A DNA stretch of 64,000 nucleotides from Conexibacter sp. SYSU D00693 (GCF_017084525.1 NZ_CP070950.1:2604001-2668000), one strand, 5' to 3'; shown: positions 33,879 to 42,734, counted from the first letter of the stretch. The notes: generated by a model not told the origin, from the sequence alone. A program made the numbers and translations.

Positions 33879-35281
33879 CGCCCGCCTCCCCGGACCTTCG
33901 TGTCGACCGTGTGCCCGGGCTGCAGCCCCTCCGGGTTGCCGAGCCGCAGGCCCGGCAGGAACGGCTCGTTGCCCGTCTCGCACTCCGTCGCGTCGTTGCG
34001 CGGCACGGGGTTGGCGTGCAGGTTGGGCGACGGCGACGCCTGGCGGAACAGCTGCGAGCGCAGGTCGAGGATCGGCAGGAAGTTCAGCCAGGGCGCCTGA
34101 GCGTCGCCGACGGCGAGGACCTCGGAGAGGTTGCGCGTCGAGACGCCGAGGACGTTGCAGTGCAGCTGCGCGGGCAGGACGACGTCGAGCGTCCCGTCGA
34201 GCGTGCGCACCGTCGTCGTCAACCGCCGGAGGGTGCGCGTGGTGTGCGGGTCGCGGGCCAGGGCGCGCAGGCGCCGCAGCGTCCCGTCCAGGCGCCGGCC
34301 GAACGCCGGGACCGCGGCCAGCGCCGGCGTGCCGTCGCGCAGCGCGCGGGTCAGCGCGCGGCCGGCGGGCCGCAGCTCGCGGGCGCCCGGGGCCAGGCCC
34401 TCCGCGACCGCGGCCGCGTCGCCCAGCGCGGGCGTCGCGCCGCGCACGGCGCGGGTCGCGGCGGCCGCCGCGCGCGGCAGCTCGACGAGGCCGCGGTCGA
34501 GCTGCGGTGCCGCCAGGCGCAGCGCCCGCGCGGTCCGCGCGCCGTCGCCGAGCCCGGCGGCGAGGTCGGCGGCGACCGGCGCCAGCGCGCGCGACGCGCC
34601 CGCCGCGCCGCGCACGAAGCCCCGCAGGTCGGCCCGCGGGCTCACGAGCGCGCGCAGCGTCCGCGACAGCGGCGGCAGGAGGCGCCGCGTGGTCAGCACC
34701 GTGTCGTTCAGCGCGCCGCCGCGGCCCGCCAGCGCGTCGCCGAGCCCGGAGACCGCCCGCTGGATCGCCCGCCGGGTGCGCGGCCCGAAGACGTCGAAGG
34801 CCTCGTCGAGCTGCACCCCGGCGATCGACTGGCGCAGCGGCAGGACGCCGCCGGTCGGCAGCTGCCGCGAGGACGTCCCGCGCACGAGGTCGACGAACTT
34901 CGCGCCGAGGATCGACCGCGGGCGGACCTGGACGGTCGAGTCGGCCGGCAGCCCGGCCTGGTCCTCCTCGAGCGCCAGCGTCAGCACGGCGTGGACGGGG
35001 CGCCCGCCGCGCGCGGGGACCGCCTCGACGGCCTTGACGATGCCGACGCGCGAGCCGCCGAGGCGCACCTCGCTGGATCCCGCCACGAGCTCGGCGGCGT
35101 CGCGGACCTCGGCGCGGACCTCGTAGGTCGGCACGAACGGCAGCCCGCGGCTGGCGTTGTAGCTCAGGACGACGGCGACGATCCCCGCCATGAGGAGGAT
35201 CGCGCCGACGACGAACGGGCTGGCGGGCGTGGGCGGGCGACGGGTGCCGTCGCGCGGCGCCTGGCGGATCCAGCTGCTCAT
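33875..35281 (-). CDS. Mce/MlaD-family protein (third Mce)
   Basis: 468 residues. The anchor is at about 22-42 (FVVGAILLMAGIVAVVLSY). The MlaD domain shows YEVRAEVRDAAELVAGSSEV, RLGGSRVGIVKAVEAV and RPRSILGAKFVDLVRG. The helical body is Ala/Arg/Leu-rich with repeated LRxL units. The tail holds Cys pairs (QLHCNVLGVSTRN, ATECETGNEPFLPG) also seen in other Mce proteins of such operons. It overlaps both neighbours by four bases. Confidence 0.88.
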   Translation of the reverse strand: MSSWIRQAPRDGTRRPPTPASPFVVGAILLMAGIVAVVLSYNASRGLPFVPTYEVRAEVRDAAELVAGSSEVRLGGSRVGIVKAVEAVPARGGRPVHAVLTLALEEDQAGLPADSTVQVRPRSILGAKFVDLVRGTSSRQLPTGGVLPLRQSIAGVQLDEAFDVFGPRTRRAIQRAVSGLGDALAGRGGALNDTVLTTRRLLPPLSRTLRALVSPRADLRGFVRGAAGASRALAPVAADLAAGLGDGARTARALRLAAPQLDRGLVELPRAAAAATRAVRGATPALGDAAAVAEGLAPGARELRPAGRALTRALRDGTPALAAVPAFGRRLDGTLRRLRALARDPHTTRTLRRLTTTVRTLDGTLDVVLPAQLHCNVLGVSTRNLSEVLAVGDAQAPWLNFLPILDLRSQLFRQASPSPNLHANPVPRNDATECETGNEPFLPGLRLGNPEGLQPGHTVDTKVRGGGR

Positions 35282-36741
35282 CGCCCCTGCCCCAGGAGGA
35301 GGTCGAGGAGGCGCTCGGCGCCCTTGACGACATCGCGCACCGGCTCGACGACCTGCGGCAGGGGCGTCGTCGGCGCGGGCGTCTGCGTCGTGGTCTGCGG
35401 GGTGGGCGTCGTGACGGGCGCGGGCGCGGCGGGCGGCGCGGCGGGCGCGGCCGGCCGGCGCGGGCGGTCGCCCCGGGGGCCACGGCGGCGGGCGCGCGAG
35501 CGCGTCTCGTGGTGCTCGCGCGTGTAGTTCGCGTCGCAGGCGGTCTTCGTCTCGTTCGCGAAGAGCCCGCAGGTGTTGATGACGACGCCCGACGGCAGCA
35601 GGTGCGACGTGCGGTCGAAGCGCGACGTCGCCGCCGCGGCGCGGTAGACGAAGGACAGGAGGTGGCGGATGACGTCCTGGTCGACGGCGCTGGCGAGCAG
35701 CCGTTCGAGCTCGTCGCCCGTCGGCACCGCCGCGGCCGCGAAGCGCCCGAGCCGTCCGGCCAGCGGCCGGGCGTCGCGCACCGCGGCGCGCCCGTCGCCC
35801 GCGGTGACCCCGAGCGAGCGCACCGCCGGGCCCGCCGCCCTGGCCGCGGGCGGGATCGCGGTGAGCAGCTGCGTCGCCGCGGGCGCGCCCTCGCGCAGCT
35901 CGTCGGCCAGCGGCCCGCCGGCCGTCGCGAGCCGGTCGACGCGGGCGAGCGCCGGCCGCAGCGCGGCCAGCAGCGGCGGCAGGCTGCGCACGCCCGCGCG
36001 CAGCTCCGCGCTCCGGCGCGCCGTCACCCGGGCCACCGCGCCCGCCTCGTCGACGAACGCGCCGATCCGCTGGGGGTCGCGGGCCAGCTCGCGCGTGAGG
36101 CGATGGGTCTGCGAGGTCGCGGCGAGCAGGTCATCGCGCTGGGCGTCGAGCGTCTCCACCGCCTGCTTGACCAGCCCGAGCGTCGGGTTGGCGCGCTGCA
36201 GCACCTCGTTGAGGTCCGGGCCGCGGGCCGCCGCGCCCGCGCCGAGGGTCGTGAGCAGCACCCGCAGGCGGTCGCGCACGGGGACCTCCCACACCTCGAA
36301 GAGGTCCGTGAGGTTCACCGGGACCGCGGTGCGTTCGAGCGCGACCGTCGGCACCTCGTCGCCGCGGCCGACCAGCGCCGCCGCCGACGGCGTCCCCGGG
36401 TCGCACTGCACGAAGTTCTCCGACAGCAGGCCCTCGGGCTGGATCTCGCAGCGGGCGTCCTCGCGGAACGGCCCGAAGCGCCCGTCGACGCGCAGCTGGA
36501 TGCGCGCGCGGTGGTCCGGCGTCAGCACGACGTCCTGCACCTCGCCGACGCGCGCGCCCGCGACCTTCACGGTCTGGCCGGGGACGATGCCCTTCGCGGT
36601 GTCGAAGATCGCGTCGACGCGGTAGGAGCCCGTCGGCGGTCCGTCCTGCAGGTTCGTCTGCGCCTGCCCGCCGCCGGCGAGCACGAGCGCGCCGACGACC
36701 GCGGCGGCGAGCACCGGCGCGAGCCACGCGAGGCGCCTCAC
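35278..36741 (-). CDS. Mce/MlaD-family protein (second Mce) with Pro/Thr-rich tail
   Basis: 487 residues. It has a signal-anchor at 1-28 (WLAPVLAAAVVGALVLAGGG). The MlaD domain follows (YRVDAIFDTAKGIVPGQTV, KVAGARVGEVQDV, QPEGLLSENFVQCDPG). After the helical body the C-terminal 75 residues switch to a basic stretch, then a disordered Pro/Ala/Thr segment (TTPTPQTTTQTPAPTT) and a short amphipathic end. Extended tails of this type occur in Mce proteins and may reach the cell wall. GTG 36741 overlaps the previous stop. No lipobox is visible. Confidence 0.87.
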   Translation of the reverse strand: MRRLAWLAPVLAAAVVGALVLAGGGQAQTNLQDGPPTGSYRVDAIFDTAKGIVPGQTVKVAGARVGEVQDVVLTPDHRARIQLRVDGRFGPFREDARCEIQPEGLLSENFVQCDPGTPSAAALVGRGDEVPTVALERTAVPVNLTDLFEVWEVPVRDRLRVLLTTLGAGAAARGPDLNEVLQRANPTLGLVKQAVETLDAQRDDLLAATSQTHRLTRELARDPQRIGAFVDEAGAVARVTARRSAELRAGVRSLPPLLAALRPALARVDRLATAGGPLADELREGAPAATQLLTAIPPAARAAGPAVRSLGVTAGDGRAAVRDARPLAGRLGRFAAAAVPTGDELERLLASAVDQDVIRHLLSFVYRAAAATSRFDRTSHLLPSGVVINTCGLFANETKTACDANYTREHHETRSRARRRGPRGDRPRRPAAPAAPPAAPAPVTTPTPQTTTQTPAPTTPLPQVVEPVRDVVKGAERLLDLLLGQGR

Positions 36742-38054
36742 GGCCGGCGGTCCCCGGGCTCGCAGAGGTCCGGCAGCTCCCACGGGTTGGAGCCGTCGGC
36801 GGCGGGCGCCGCGCCCGCCCCCGGGCAGCGCTTGTCCATCCCGCGCTGGGGCACGAGCCCGGGCGGGTCGAGCCCCGGGAAGAGCGACAGCAGGCCCGAC
36901 CCCACCGCGCCGCCCGCGGCGAGCTCGACCTTCACCGCGTGGCCGTTGGCGTCGTAGCCGGCGCCCGTCCCGCCGCCCAGGCCCTTGAGCAGCCCCGCGA
37001 CGAGGTCCATCGAGTACGGCCGCAGGCCCGCGAAGATCGGGATGGACCGGCCGATGGCCTCGGTGGTCGAGCGCAGCGCGGGCACGCCGGCGCGCTCCAG
37101 CCCGGGGGCGCGGCGCAGCGTCGCGTCGACGCGCGGCAGCGTCGCGCGCAGCTGCGCCAGGACCGGCTCGGCGGCCGTCGCGGCCCCGGGCAGCGCGCCG
37201 AGGACCGCCGCCAGGCCGGGGGCCGCCGCCCGCAGGTCGCGCAGCGCGGGGCGCGCCCGGCGCAGCGTCTGCCCCGTGCGCCGCAGGGTCCGGCGCACCT
37301 GGCGCGCCGCGGCGGGGGCGGCCTGCAGCAGCTCGCCCGTCGCGCGGCGCTCGGCGGCCAGGGCCGTGAGCGTCCGCGCCGTCCCGCGCAGCGACGCGCG
37401 CAGCGCCTGGGGGTCGGCGGCGAGCGCGCGCGCGGCCTGCGAGCCGGCGCCGACCATCGCCGCGAACGCCTCGCCGTCGCGCGCGAGCTCGTCGGCCAGC
37501 GCCTGGACCTGCGCGACGGCCGGCTCGAGGTAGCCCAGCGCGCGGTTGGCGTCCTGGGCCGCGCCGTCGTCGAAGAGCCGCCCGCCGCTGCGCAGCACGG
37601 AGCGCAGCCGGTCGCGCGTGCGCGGGTCGATCGAGCTGAGGACGGCGTCGAGGTCGACGATGCCCCGTGTGCGGTCGAGGTCGAGCACCCCGCCGTCGTC
37701 GATCTCGGGCGCCGAGGCCGGTCCCGGGGCCAGGTCGACGTAGCGGTTGGCGATGCCTCCGAGGCCGACGGCGCGGATCGACGCGCGCGTGCCCTCGTGC
37801 AGCGGCGCGGCGTCGTCGTCGAGCTCGAGACGGACGTCGGCGACGCCGTCGTCGGCGAGGGTGATCGCCTTGATCGTCCCGACGGGCCGGCCCGCCACCT
37901 GCACCCGCCCGCCCTCGACGAGCTGGCCCGCGTCGCGGAAGCGGGCGGACACCTCGTACGTGCCGCCGCCCGACACCGTCGTGAGCACCACCGCCAGCAC
38001 GACGACGAGCGCCGCGACGGCGAGCCCTCGGACGAGCAGGACCTCGCGCTCCAC
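36738..38054 (-). CDS. Mce/MlaD-family protein (first Mce)
   Basis: 438 residues. The anchor is at about 5-27 (LLVRGLAVAALVVVLAVVLT). The MlaD domain follows (YEVSARFRDAGQLVEGGRVQ, VAGRPVGTIKAITL, RAVGLGGIANRYVDLAPG). The helical body is rich in Arg and Ala. The tail has SLFPGLDPPGLVPQRGM and two Cys (DKRCPGAG, DLCEPGD). GTG 38054 begins two bases after the YrbE-B stop, placing it as first Mce after the permeases, as in mycobacterial mce operons. Confidence 0.88.
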   Translation of the reverse strand: MEREVLLVRGLAVAALVVVLAVVLTTVSGGGTYEVSARFRDAGQLVEGGRVQVAGRPVGTIKAITLADDGVADVRLELDDDAAPLHEGTRASIRAVGLGGIANRYVDLAPGPASAPEIDDGGVLDLDRTRGIVDLDAVLSSIDPRTRDRLRSVLRSGGRLFDDGAAQDANRALGYLEPAVAQVQALADELARDGEAFAAMVGAGSQAARALAADPQALRASLRGTARTLTALAAERRATGELLQAAPAAARQVRRTLRRTGQTLRRARPALRDLRAAAPGLAAVLGALPGAATAAEPVLAQLRATLPRVDATLRRAPGLERAGVPALRSTTEAIGRSIPIFAGLRPYSMDLVAGLLKGLGGGTGAGYDANGHAVKVELAAGGAVGSGLLSLFPGLDPPGLVPQRGMDKRCPGAGAAPAADGSNPWELPDLCEPGDRRP

Positions 38055-38056
38055 CC

Positions 38057-38854
38057 TCAGCCCCCGATCGGCGCGCGCGCGTTGCCGCCCCAGAAGAGCT
38101 GCGTGCCGAGCAGGCCGATGACGTGGATGCCGAGGATGTTGGCGACCATCGACTTCGCGGTCGCCGTCCCCACCCCCACCGGGCCTCCGGTGGCGTGGTA
38201 GCCGTAGTAGCAGCCGACGAGCACGACGAACGTCGCCATCCCCATGCCCTTGATCGCCGAGTACACGAGGTCGACGGGGTCCTGGAACTGCCAGAAGATC
38301 TGCAGGTAGCCGCCGGCGCTCACCTCCCCGATCTGCTGGACCACGGCGATGTACGAGCCGACGAAGCCGACGGCGATCGCCGCGAGGTAGACGAAGGGCA
38401 GGACGAGCCACATGCCCAGCAGGCGCGTCGAGCAGAGGAAGACCAGCGAGTCGAAGCCCATGACGTCGAGGGCGTCGATCTCGTCGGAGATCCGCATCGA
38501 CCCGAGCTCGGCGACCATGCCGGTGCCGACCTTCGCGGCCATCATGTAGCCGAAGGCGTAGGGCGTGACCTCGCGCAGGTCGCACAGCGCGGTGAACGCG
38601 CCGACCGTCGAGGGCGAGCCGACCGCGCGTGAGCCGTACGCGCCCTCGATCCCGCACTGCAGGCCGAGGATGAAGACGAGGCCCAGGACGATGAGCACCG
38701 AGCCGACGACGAGGATGCCGGCCTGCCGCAACGCCTCGCCGAAGAACCGCAGGACCCGGCCCGTCGCGATGCCCGCGAGCACGCGCCCGGCGAAGCGCAG
38801 CACCCGGCCGAAGCCGGCGAAGCCGTCGCGCGCGCTGTCGGCGAGCGCCCTCAC
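38057..38854 (-). CDS. MlaE/YrbE-type lipid ABC permease B
   Basis: 265 residues with five or six membrane spans. MlaE signatures: CGIEGAYGSRAVGSPSTVGA, AAKVGTGMVAELGSMRISDE (the conserved EIDAL coupling region follows), and a final hydrophobic SMVANILGIHVIGLLGTQLF. It forms the membrane channel with the neighbouring permease. GTG 38854 overlaps that gene's stop (GTGA). The ATPase (MceG/Mkl type) that powers such permeases is not in this window. Confidence 0.92.
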   Translation of the reverse strand: MRALADSARDGFAGFGRVLRFAGRVLAGIATGRVLRFFGEALRQAGILVVGSVLIVLGLVFILGLQCGIEGAYGSRAVGSPSTVGAFTALCDLREVTPYAFGYMMAAKVGTGMVAELGSMRISDEIDALDVMGFDSLVFLCSTRLLGMWLVLPFVYLAAIAVGFVGSYIAVVQQIGEVSAGGYLQIFWQFQDPVDLVYSAIKGMGMATFVVLVGCYYGYHATGGPVGVGTATAKSMVANILGIHVIGLLGTQLFWGGNARAPIGG

Positions 38855-39681
38855 CGCACCGCCGACAGCTCGGGGTGGGTGGCCAGCAGCGTCTGGGTGA
38901 ACACGTAGTTCACGGCGCCGATGCCCATGAAGGCGATGACGACCGCCTGGTTGACCGACCGCCCGACGCCCTCCGCCCCGCCGCTGGCCGTCAGGCCCTT
39001 GTAGCAGCAGACGATGGCGATGATGGCGCCGAAGATCGTCGTCTTGAGCAGCGAGCCCCAGAGCTCGGTGGTCGTCGCGTTCGTGAAGTACGTCGCCCAG
39101 AACGGGCCGAGCGGCGCGTCGTTGGCGAGGGTGACGAGCACGCCGCCGAGCGTCCCGAACATCAGCGCGTAGACGTTGAACATCCCCGTCGCGAGCATGA
39201 GCGCGAGGAAGCGCGGGACGACGAGCTCCTTGACCGGGTCGACGCCGAGCACGAGCAGCGCGTCGAGCTCCTCGCGGATCTTGCGCGCGCCGAGGTCGGC
39301 GGTCATCGCCGTCCCCGCGACGCCGGCCATGACGATCGCGCAGACCAGGGGCGCGAACTCGCGGACGACGGCGAGGACGAAGAGCCCGCCGAGCCGGTCG
39401 ATGGCCCCGAAGATGTTCAGGAAGTTCGCGGCCTGGATCCCGGACGGCCCGTAGGTGAAGCAGATCGACGCGACGATCATCGGGAACCAGCACAGGCGCA
39501 GGGCGAAGAGGAACTGCTCGACGAACTCGGCGCCGTACGGGTAGGGCGGGCGCAGCGCGCTCGTCGCGGTGCGCGCAGCGAGCATCCCCATCGAGCCGAT
39601 GGTCTCGACGAACCCGCGCAACGACGCGGCGCCGGACCCCGCCAGGGTCCTGGCCGCCGTGACCGGTCCTCCTCCCGTCAC
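38851..39681 (-). CDS. MlaE/YrbE-type lipid ABC permease A
   Basis: 276 residues, first gene of the mce operon. Seen: FPMIVASICFTYGPSGIQAA, REFAPLVCAIVMAGVAGTAM, then TADLGARKIREELDALLVLG with the EExDAL coupling helix that docks with the ATPase. Several spans follow. GTG 39681 is chosen because TACCGT lies eight bases before it. That box lies within a GGTAC-N6-GTACC operator, so the whole eight-gene operon (two permeases, six Mce proteins) is probably controlled here. Confidence 0.92.
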   Translation of the reverse strand: MTGGGPVTAARTLAGSGAASLRGFVETIGSMGMLAARTATSALRPPYPYGAEFVEQFLFALRLCWFPMIVASICFTYGPSGIQAANFLNIFGAIDRLGGLFVLAVVREFAPLVCAIVMAGVAGTAMTADLGARKIREELDALLVLGVDPVKELVVPRFLALMLATGMFNVYALMFGTLGGVLVTLANDAPLGPFWATYFTNATTTELWGSLLKTTIFGAIIAIVCCYKGLTASGGAEGVGRSVNQAVVIAFMGIGAVNYVFTQTLLATHPELSAVR

Positions 39682-39691
39682 CCTCGGCGAC

Positions 39692-39707
39692 GGTACAGCG
39701 CCGTACC
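39692..39707. promoter_or_regulatory. GGTAC-N6-GTACC operator at the mce promoter
   Basis: A perfect 5-bp inverted repeat with a six-base spacer. On the minus strand it overlaps the -10 TACCGT (39695-39690); a -35 TTGCCC (39719-39714) lies 18 bases upstream of that box. The same 16-bp pattern occurs only twice more in the window by eye, at the P450 and SDR starts. Confidence 0.7.
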
Positions 39708-39747
39708 CCGGCCGGGCAACCCACAACCGCGGGCGACGGTGCGCGCT

Positions 39748-41169
39748 TCAGCGATCGCGGCGCGCCGTCATGACGACGCGCCCGCCCTTCTCGGGGATCA
39801 TCGTCACGTTGCGCATCCGCGCGCGCTCGAAGTGCTCGGGGTGCGCCGCGACCATGTCCGTGCGCCGCGCGACGGTGCGCAGCACGACCCGCTGCTCGGC
39901 CATCGCCAGCGCCGCCCCCAGGCAGCGGCGCGTGCCGCCGCCGAACGGGATCCACGTGTACGTCCCGGGCTTGGCCCCGACGAAGCGCTCGGGCCGGAAC
40001 TGGAACGGCTCGGGGTAGACGTCCTCGCGGTGGTGCAGCAGCAGGATGTGGAGCGCCACCGGCGTCTGCGCGGCGATCGTGAAGTCGCCGAGCTGCCACG
40101 GCACCTGCACGCGCCGGCCGACCATCGGGATGACGGGGCGCACGCGCATGCCCTCGTGCACGGTCGCCTCGACGTAGCCGTCGGGGTCGCCGTCCTCGGA
40201 GCGGGCGACGTCGCGCAGGCGGTCGTAGGCGGCGGGGAAGCGCACGAGCCGCTCGAGCGTCCACGCCAGCGAGTTGGCGGTCGTCTCGTGGCCGGCGAGG
40301 ACGAGCGTGAGGAGCTCGTCGCGCAGCTCCTCGTCGCTCAGCGGCGCGCCGTCCTCCGTGCGAGCCTGGAGCAGGAGCGAGAGCACGTCGTCGCCGGTCG
40401 CTCCCCGCGCGCGGCGGTCGCGGATGACCGCGTACAGGCGCTTGTCGCTGTAGGCGAGGATCCGCTTGAGCACCCCGCGCGGTTCGTCGCGGCCGAGGTT
40501 CTCGAGGTCGACGAGGCTCCACGCCGGGTGGGTGGACCAGGCCAGGACGCGGCGGACGGTCTCGCGCAGGTCGTGCTCGATCGTCCCGGGCCCGGGCGTG
40601 CCTTCGATGCCGAAGACGCCGGCGAGGATGACGTCGAGCGTCAGCGCCTGCATGCGCGGCGCGAGGCTGAACGGGCGCCCGACGGGCCAGCGGTCGACCT
40701 CGCGCTCGGCGACCTCGGTGATGACGTCGGTGTAGCGGCGCACGGCGTCGCCGTGGAACGGGGGCAGCAGGAGCTTGCGCTGGCGCAGGTGGCGCGGGCC
40801 GTTGGCGGTGAGGACGGAGTTCGGGCCGAGGACCGGGCGCAGCGGCGACTCGGCGGTCATCGACGGCACGAGCCCCGGCTTGGCCTTGAACAGCGACGCG
40901 ACGTGGTCGGGGTGGCTCGTGACGATGAGGTCGGCGTCGCGCACGACCAGGCGCACGCGGAAGACCTCGCCCATCTCGCGGCCCGAGCGCATGCTCGTGC
41001 CGAACGGGCGCAGGCCGAGGCCGATGGTCTGCTTGAGCGGGCGGCCCGGAAGCCGCGGCGGCGGGTTGAAGGCGCCGGCGTGGTCGGGCAGCGGGCCGGC
41101 GGGCGAGGGCGCGAACCGGCCGCCCGCCTCCGGCTGCTCGGCGCGCGGGGCCTCCGTCGTGGCGCTCAT
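39748..41169 (-). CDS. Cytochrome P450
   Basis: 473 residues, heme-thiolate monooxygenase. All core motifs are present: I-helix LVLAGHETTANSLAW (oxygen-binding AGxxT), K-helix VHEGMRVRP (ExxR), PERFV, and heme loop FGGGTRRCLGAALAM with Cys416. There is no membrane anchor, so it is a soluble bacterial enzyme needing separate redox partners. The substrate is unknown; the context with Mce lipid import suggests a lipid or sterol-like molecule. The ATG abuts the GGTAC-N6-GTACC operator. It is divergent from the TetR gene and has its own leaderless-type -10 (TACCGT). Confidence 0.94.
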   Translation of the reverse strand: MSATTEAPRAEQPEAGGRFAPSPAGPLPDHAGAFNPPPRLPGRPLKQTIGLGLRPFGTSMRSGREMGEVFRVRLVVRDADLIVTSHPDHVASLFKAKPGLVPSMTAESPLRPVLGPNSVLTANGPRHLRQRKLLLPPFHGDAVRRYTDVITEVAEREVDRWPVGRPFSLAPRMQALTLDVILAGVFGIEGTPGPGTIEHDLRETVRRVLAWSTHPAWSLVDLENLGRDEPRGVLKRILAYSDKRLYAVIRDRRARGATGDDVLSLLLQARTEDGAPLSDEELRDELLTLVLAGHETTANSLAWTLERLVRFPAAYDRLRDVARSEDGDPDGYVEATVHEGMRVRPVIPMVGRRVQVPWQLGDFTIAAQTPVALHILLLHHREDVYPEPFQFRPERFVGAKPGTYTWIPFGGGTRRCLGAALAMAEQRVVLRTVARRTDMVAAHPEHFERARMRNVTMIPEKGGRVVMTARRDR

Positions 41170-41185
41170 GGTACGAGACGGTACC
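41170..41185. promoter_or_regulatory. GGTAC-N6-GTACC operator between P450 and TetR genes
   Basis: It directly touches the P450 start codon (41169-41167). The minus-strand -10 TACCGT (41183-41178) lies within it, eight bases before ATG. It also lies about 38 bases upstream of the TetR GTG, so the same site could allow autoregulation. Confidence 0.72.
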
Positions 41186-41209
41186 AGACCATGGTCGTCC
41201 ATCTTCTGG

Positions 41210-41215
41210 CAGGGT
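41210..41215 (+). promoter_or_regulatory. Possible -10 box of the TetR gene
   Basis: CAGGGT followed by seven bases and GTG 41223. It is a weaker match to TANNNT than the other boxes but has the same spacing. Confidence 0.3.
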
Positions 41216-41222
41216 GCGGGAC

Positions 41223-41843
41223 GTGACGGAGACGTCCACCACGGTCATGCCGGACGCCACGGGCAGTCACCGCGACCGCCTGCTCGCCGCCATGGCCGAC
41301 GCGCTGCGCGAGCGCGGCTTCCGGGGCACCACCGTGGCCGACGTGGTCCGCCACGCCCGGGTCTCCCGGCGCACGTTCTACGAGCACTTCGAGGACCTCG
41401 TCGCCTGCTACCTGGCGCTGGGCGACGTCCTGGGCGACCTCGTCCTGGCGCAGATCCGGGCGGCGGCGTCGCTCGACAAGCCGCTGGAGGAGCGCCTGGA
41501 CGCGGCCACCGACGCCTACCTGCGGTCGCTCACCAGCGAGCCGGAGCTCACGCGCACCTACGGCTACGAGATGTACCTGGCGGGCGAGCGCGGGATCGAG
41601 CGCCTCCACGCCGTGCACGAGAAGGCGGCGCAGGTCCTGCACGACCTCGTGGAGGAGGCGCGCGAGCGCGAGCCCGACCTCCAGGCGCTGCCGGTCGACA
41701 CCGCGATCGTCATCGTCGCGGGCATCCGCGAGCTGGCCACGCGGGTGTTCGACGCGCCGGACCCCGCGCGGCGCCGGCGCGAGGTGCAGGACGTCGCGCG
41801 CGGCCTGCTGCGCGCGGTGCTCACCGCCCCTGCTGACGGCTGA
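41223..41843 (+). CDS. TetR-family transcriptional regulator
   Basis: 206 residues. The HTH is at about 20-65 (LLAAMADALRERGFRGTTVA, VVRHARVSRRTFYEHFEDLV). A helical ligand-binding domain follows (LTRTYGYEMYLAGERGIERL). It is divergent from the P450 gene and overlaps the convergent SDR gene by 23 bases. Its position between two GGTAC-N6-GTACC sites, with a third at the mce promoter, makes it the likely regulator of all three. GTG 41223 is preferred over GTG 41214 because of spacing to the CAGGGT box. Confidence 0.88.
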   Translation: MTETSTTVMPDATGSHRDRLLAAMADALRERGFRGTTVADVVRHARVSRRTFYEHFEDLVACYLALGDVLGDLVLAQIRAAASLDKPLEERLDAATDAYLRSLTSEPELTRTYGYEMYLAGERGIERLHAVHEKAAQVLHDLVEEAREREPDLQALPVDTAIVIVAGIRELATRVFDAPDPARRRREVQDVARGLLRAVLTAPADG

Positions 41844-42705
41844 GGCGCACCTTGCGCATCGAGTGGCCGTCGCGGCGGCCGAGGGCCTCGACGCGCTCCA
41901 GCAGGTCGAAGTAGCGGTTGGGCGCGAGGCGCACGAGCAGGTCGAAGAAGACCGCGTCGGCGCCGACGCGGATGCGCGGCTTGCCGGCCTGGATGCCCTC
42001 GTGGATGGTCTTGGCCGCCTTCTCCGGCGAGGTCTGGGCGATGCGGTCGAACTCCTTGACCGCGCGGGCGTGGTCGGTCGAGCCACCGGCGTCGACGTGG
42101 TAGCGGGCGTTGGCGACGATGTTCGTCTTCACGCCGCCGGGGTGGATGGTCGTCGCGCGCACGCCGGTGCCGCGCAGCTCGTGGCGCAGGGCCTCGGTGA
42201 AGCCACGCACGGCGTGCTTGGAGGCGCAGTAGGCGCTCTGGTTGGGGAAGCCGATGAGGCCGAAGACGCTCGAGGTGTTCGCGATCGTGCCGGAGCCCTG
42301 GTCGAGGAGGATCGGCAGGAAGGCGCGGGTGCCGTGGACGACGCCGCCGAAGTTCACGTCGACGACCCACTCGTCGTCCTCGGGCGAGGCGCCGGCCACC
42401 GACTGGGCGACGGTGACGCCCGCGTTGTTGACGACGGCCCCGATCGGCGCGGGTGCCCACTGCGCGACGTCGGCGGCGAAGGCCATCACGCCCTGGCGGT
42501 CGCGGACGTCGAGCCTGCGGTGCAGGACCGGCCCGGCGCACTGGGCCGCCGTCTCCTCGAGCTGCTCCTCGTGCCAGTCGGCCAGCGCGACCGGGCAGCC
42601 GCGCGCCGCCATCCGCAGGGCGAGCGCGCGGCCCATGCCCGAGCCGGCGCCGGTGATGACCCAGGTCCGGCCGTCGAGGGTGGGCGGGGCGTCGGCACGC
42701 GGCAT
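41821..42705 (-). CDS. Short-chain dehydrogenase/reductase
   Basis: 294 residues. Seen: WVITGAGSGMGRALALRMAA (cofactor loop), VVNNAGVTVAQS, Ser in NTSSVFGLIG, and Tyr-x3-Lys in SAYCASKHAVRGFTEAL. The C-terminal tail of ~45 residues (FFDLLVRLAPNRYFDLLERV) is typical of SDRs near mycobacterial lipid genes. It would oxidise or reduce a hydroxyl/keto group, possibly on the P450 product. ATG 42705 has a GGTAC-N6-GTACC operator one base upstream. The 3' end overlaps the TetR gene. Confidence 0.88.
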   Translation of the reverse strand: MPRADAPPTLDGRTWVITGAGSGMGRALALRMAARGCPVALADWHEEQLEETAAQCAGPVLHRRLDVRDRQGVMAFAADVAQWAPAPIGAVVNNAGVTVAQSVAGASPEDDEWVVDVNFGGVVHGTRAFLPILLDQGSGTIANTSSVFGLIGFPNQSAYCASKHAVRGFTEALRHELRGTGVRATTIHPGGVKTNIVANARYHVDAGGSTDHARAVKEFDRIAQTSPEKAAKTIHEGIQAGKPRIRVGADAVFFDLLVRLAPNRYFDLLERVEALGRRDGHSMRKVRLSRQQGR

Positions 42706-42706
42706 C

Positions 42707-42722
42707 GGTACCCGACCGTACC
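42707..42722. promoter_or_regulatory. GGTAC-N6-GTACC operator at the SDR start
   Basis: Third copy of the operator, one base from the SDR ATG. The minus-strand -10 TACGGT (42720-42715) lies inside it, nine bases before the start. The arrangement copies that at the P450 gene. Confidence 0.7.
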
Positions 42723-42734
42723 GGAACCGGTCGG

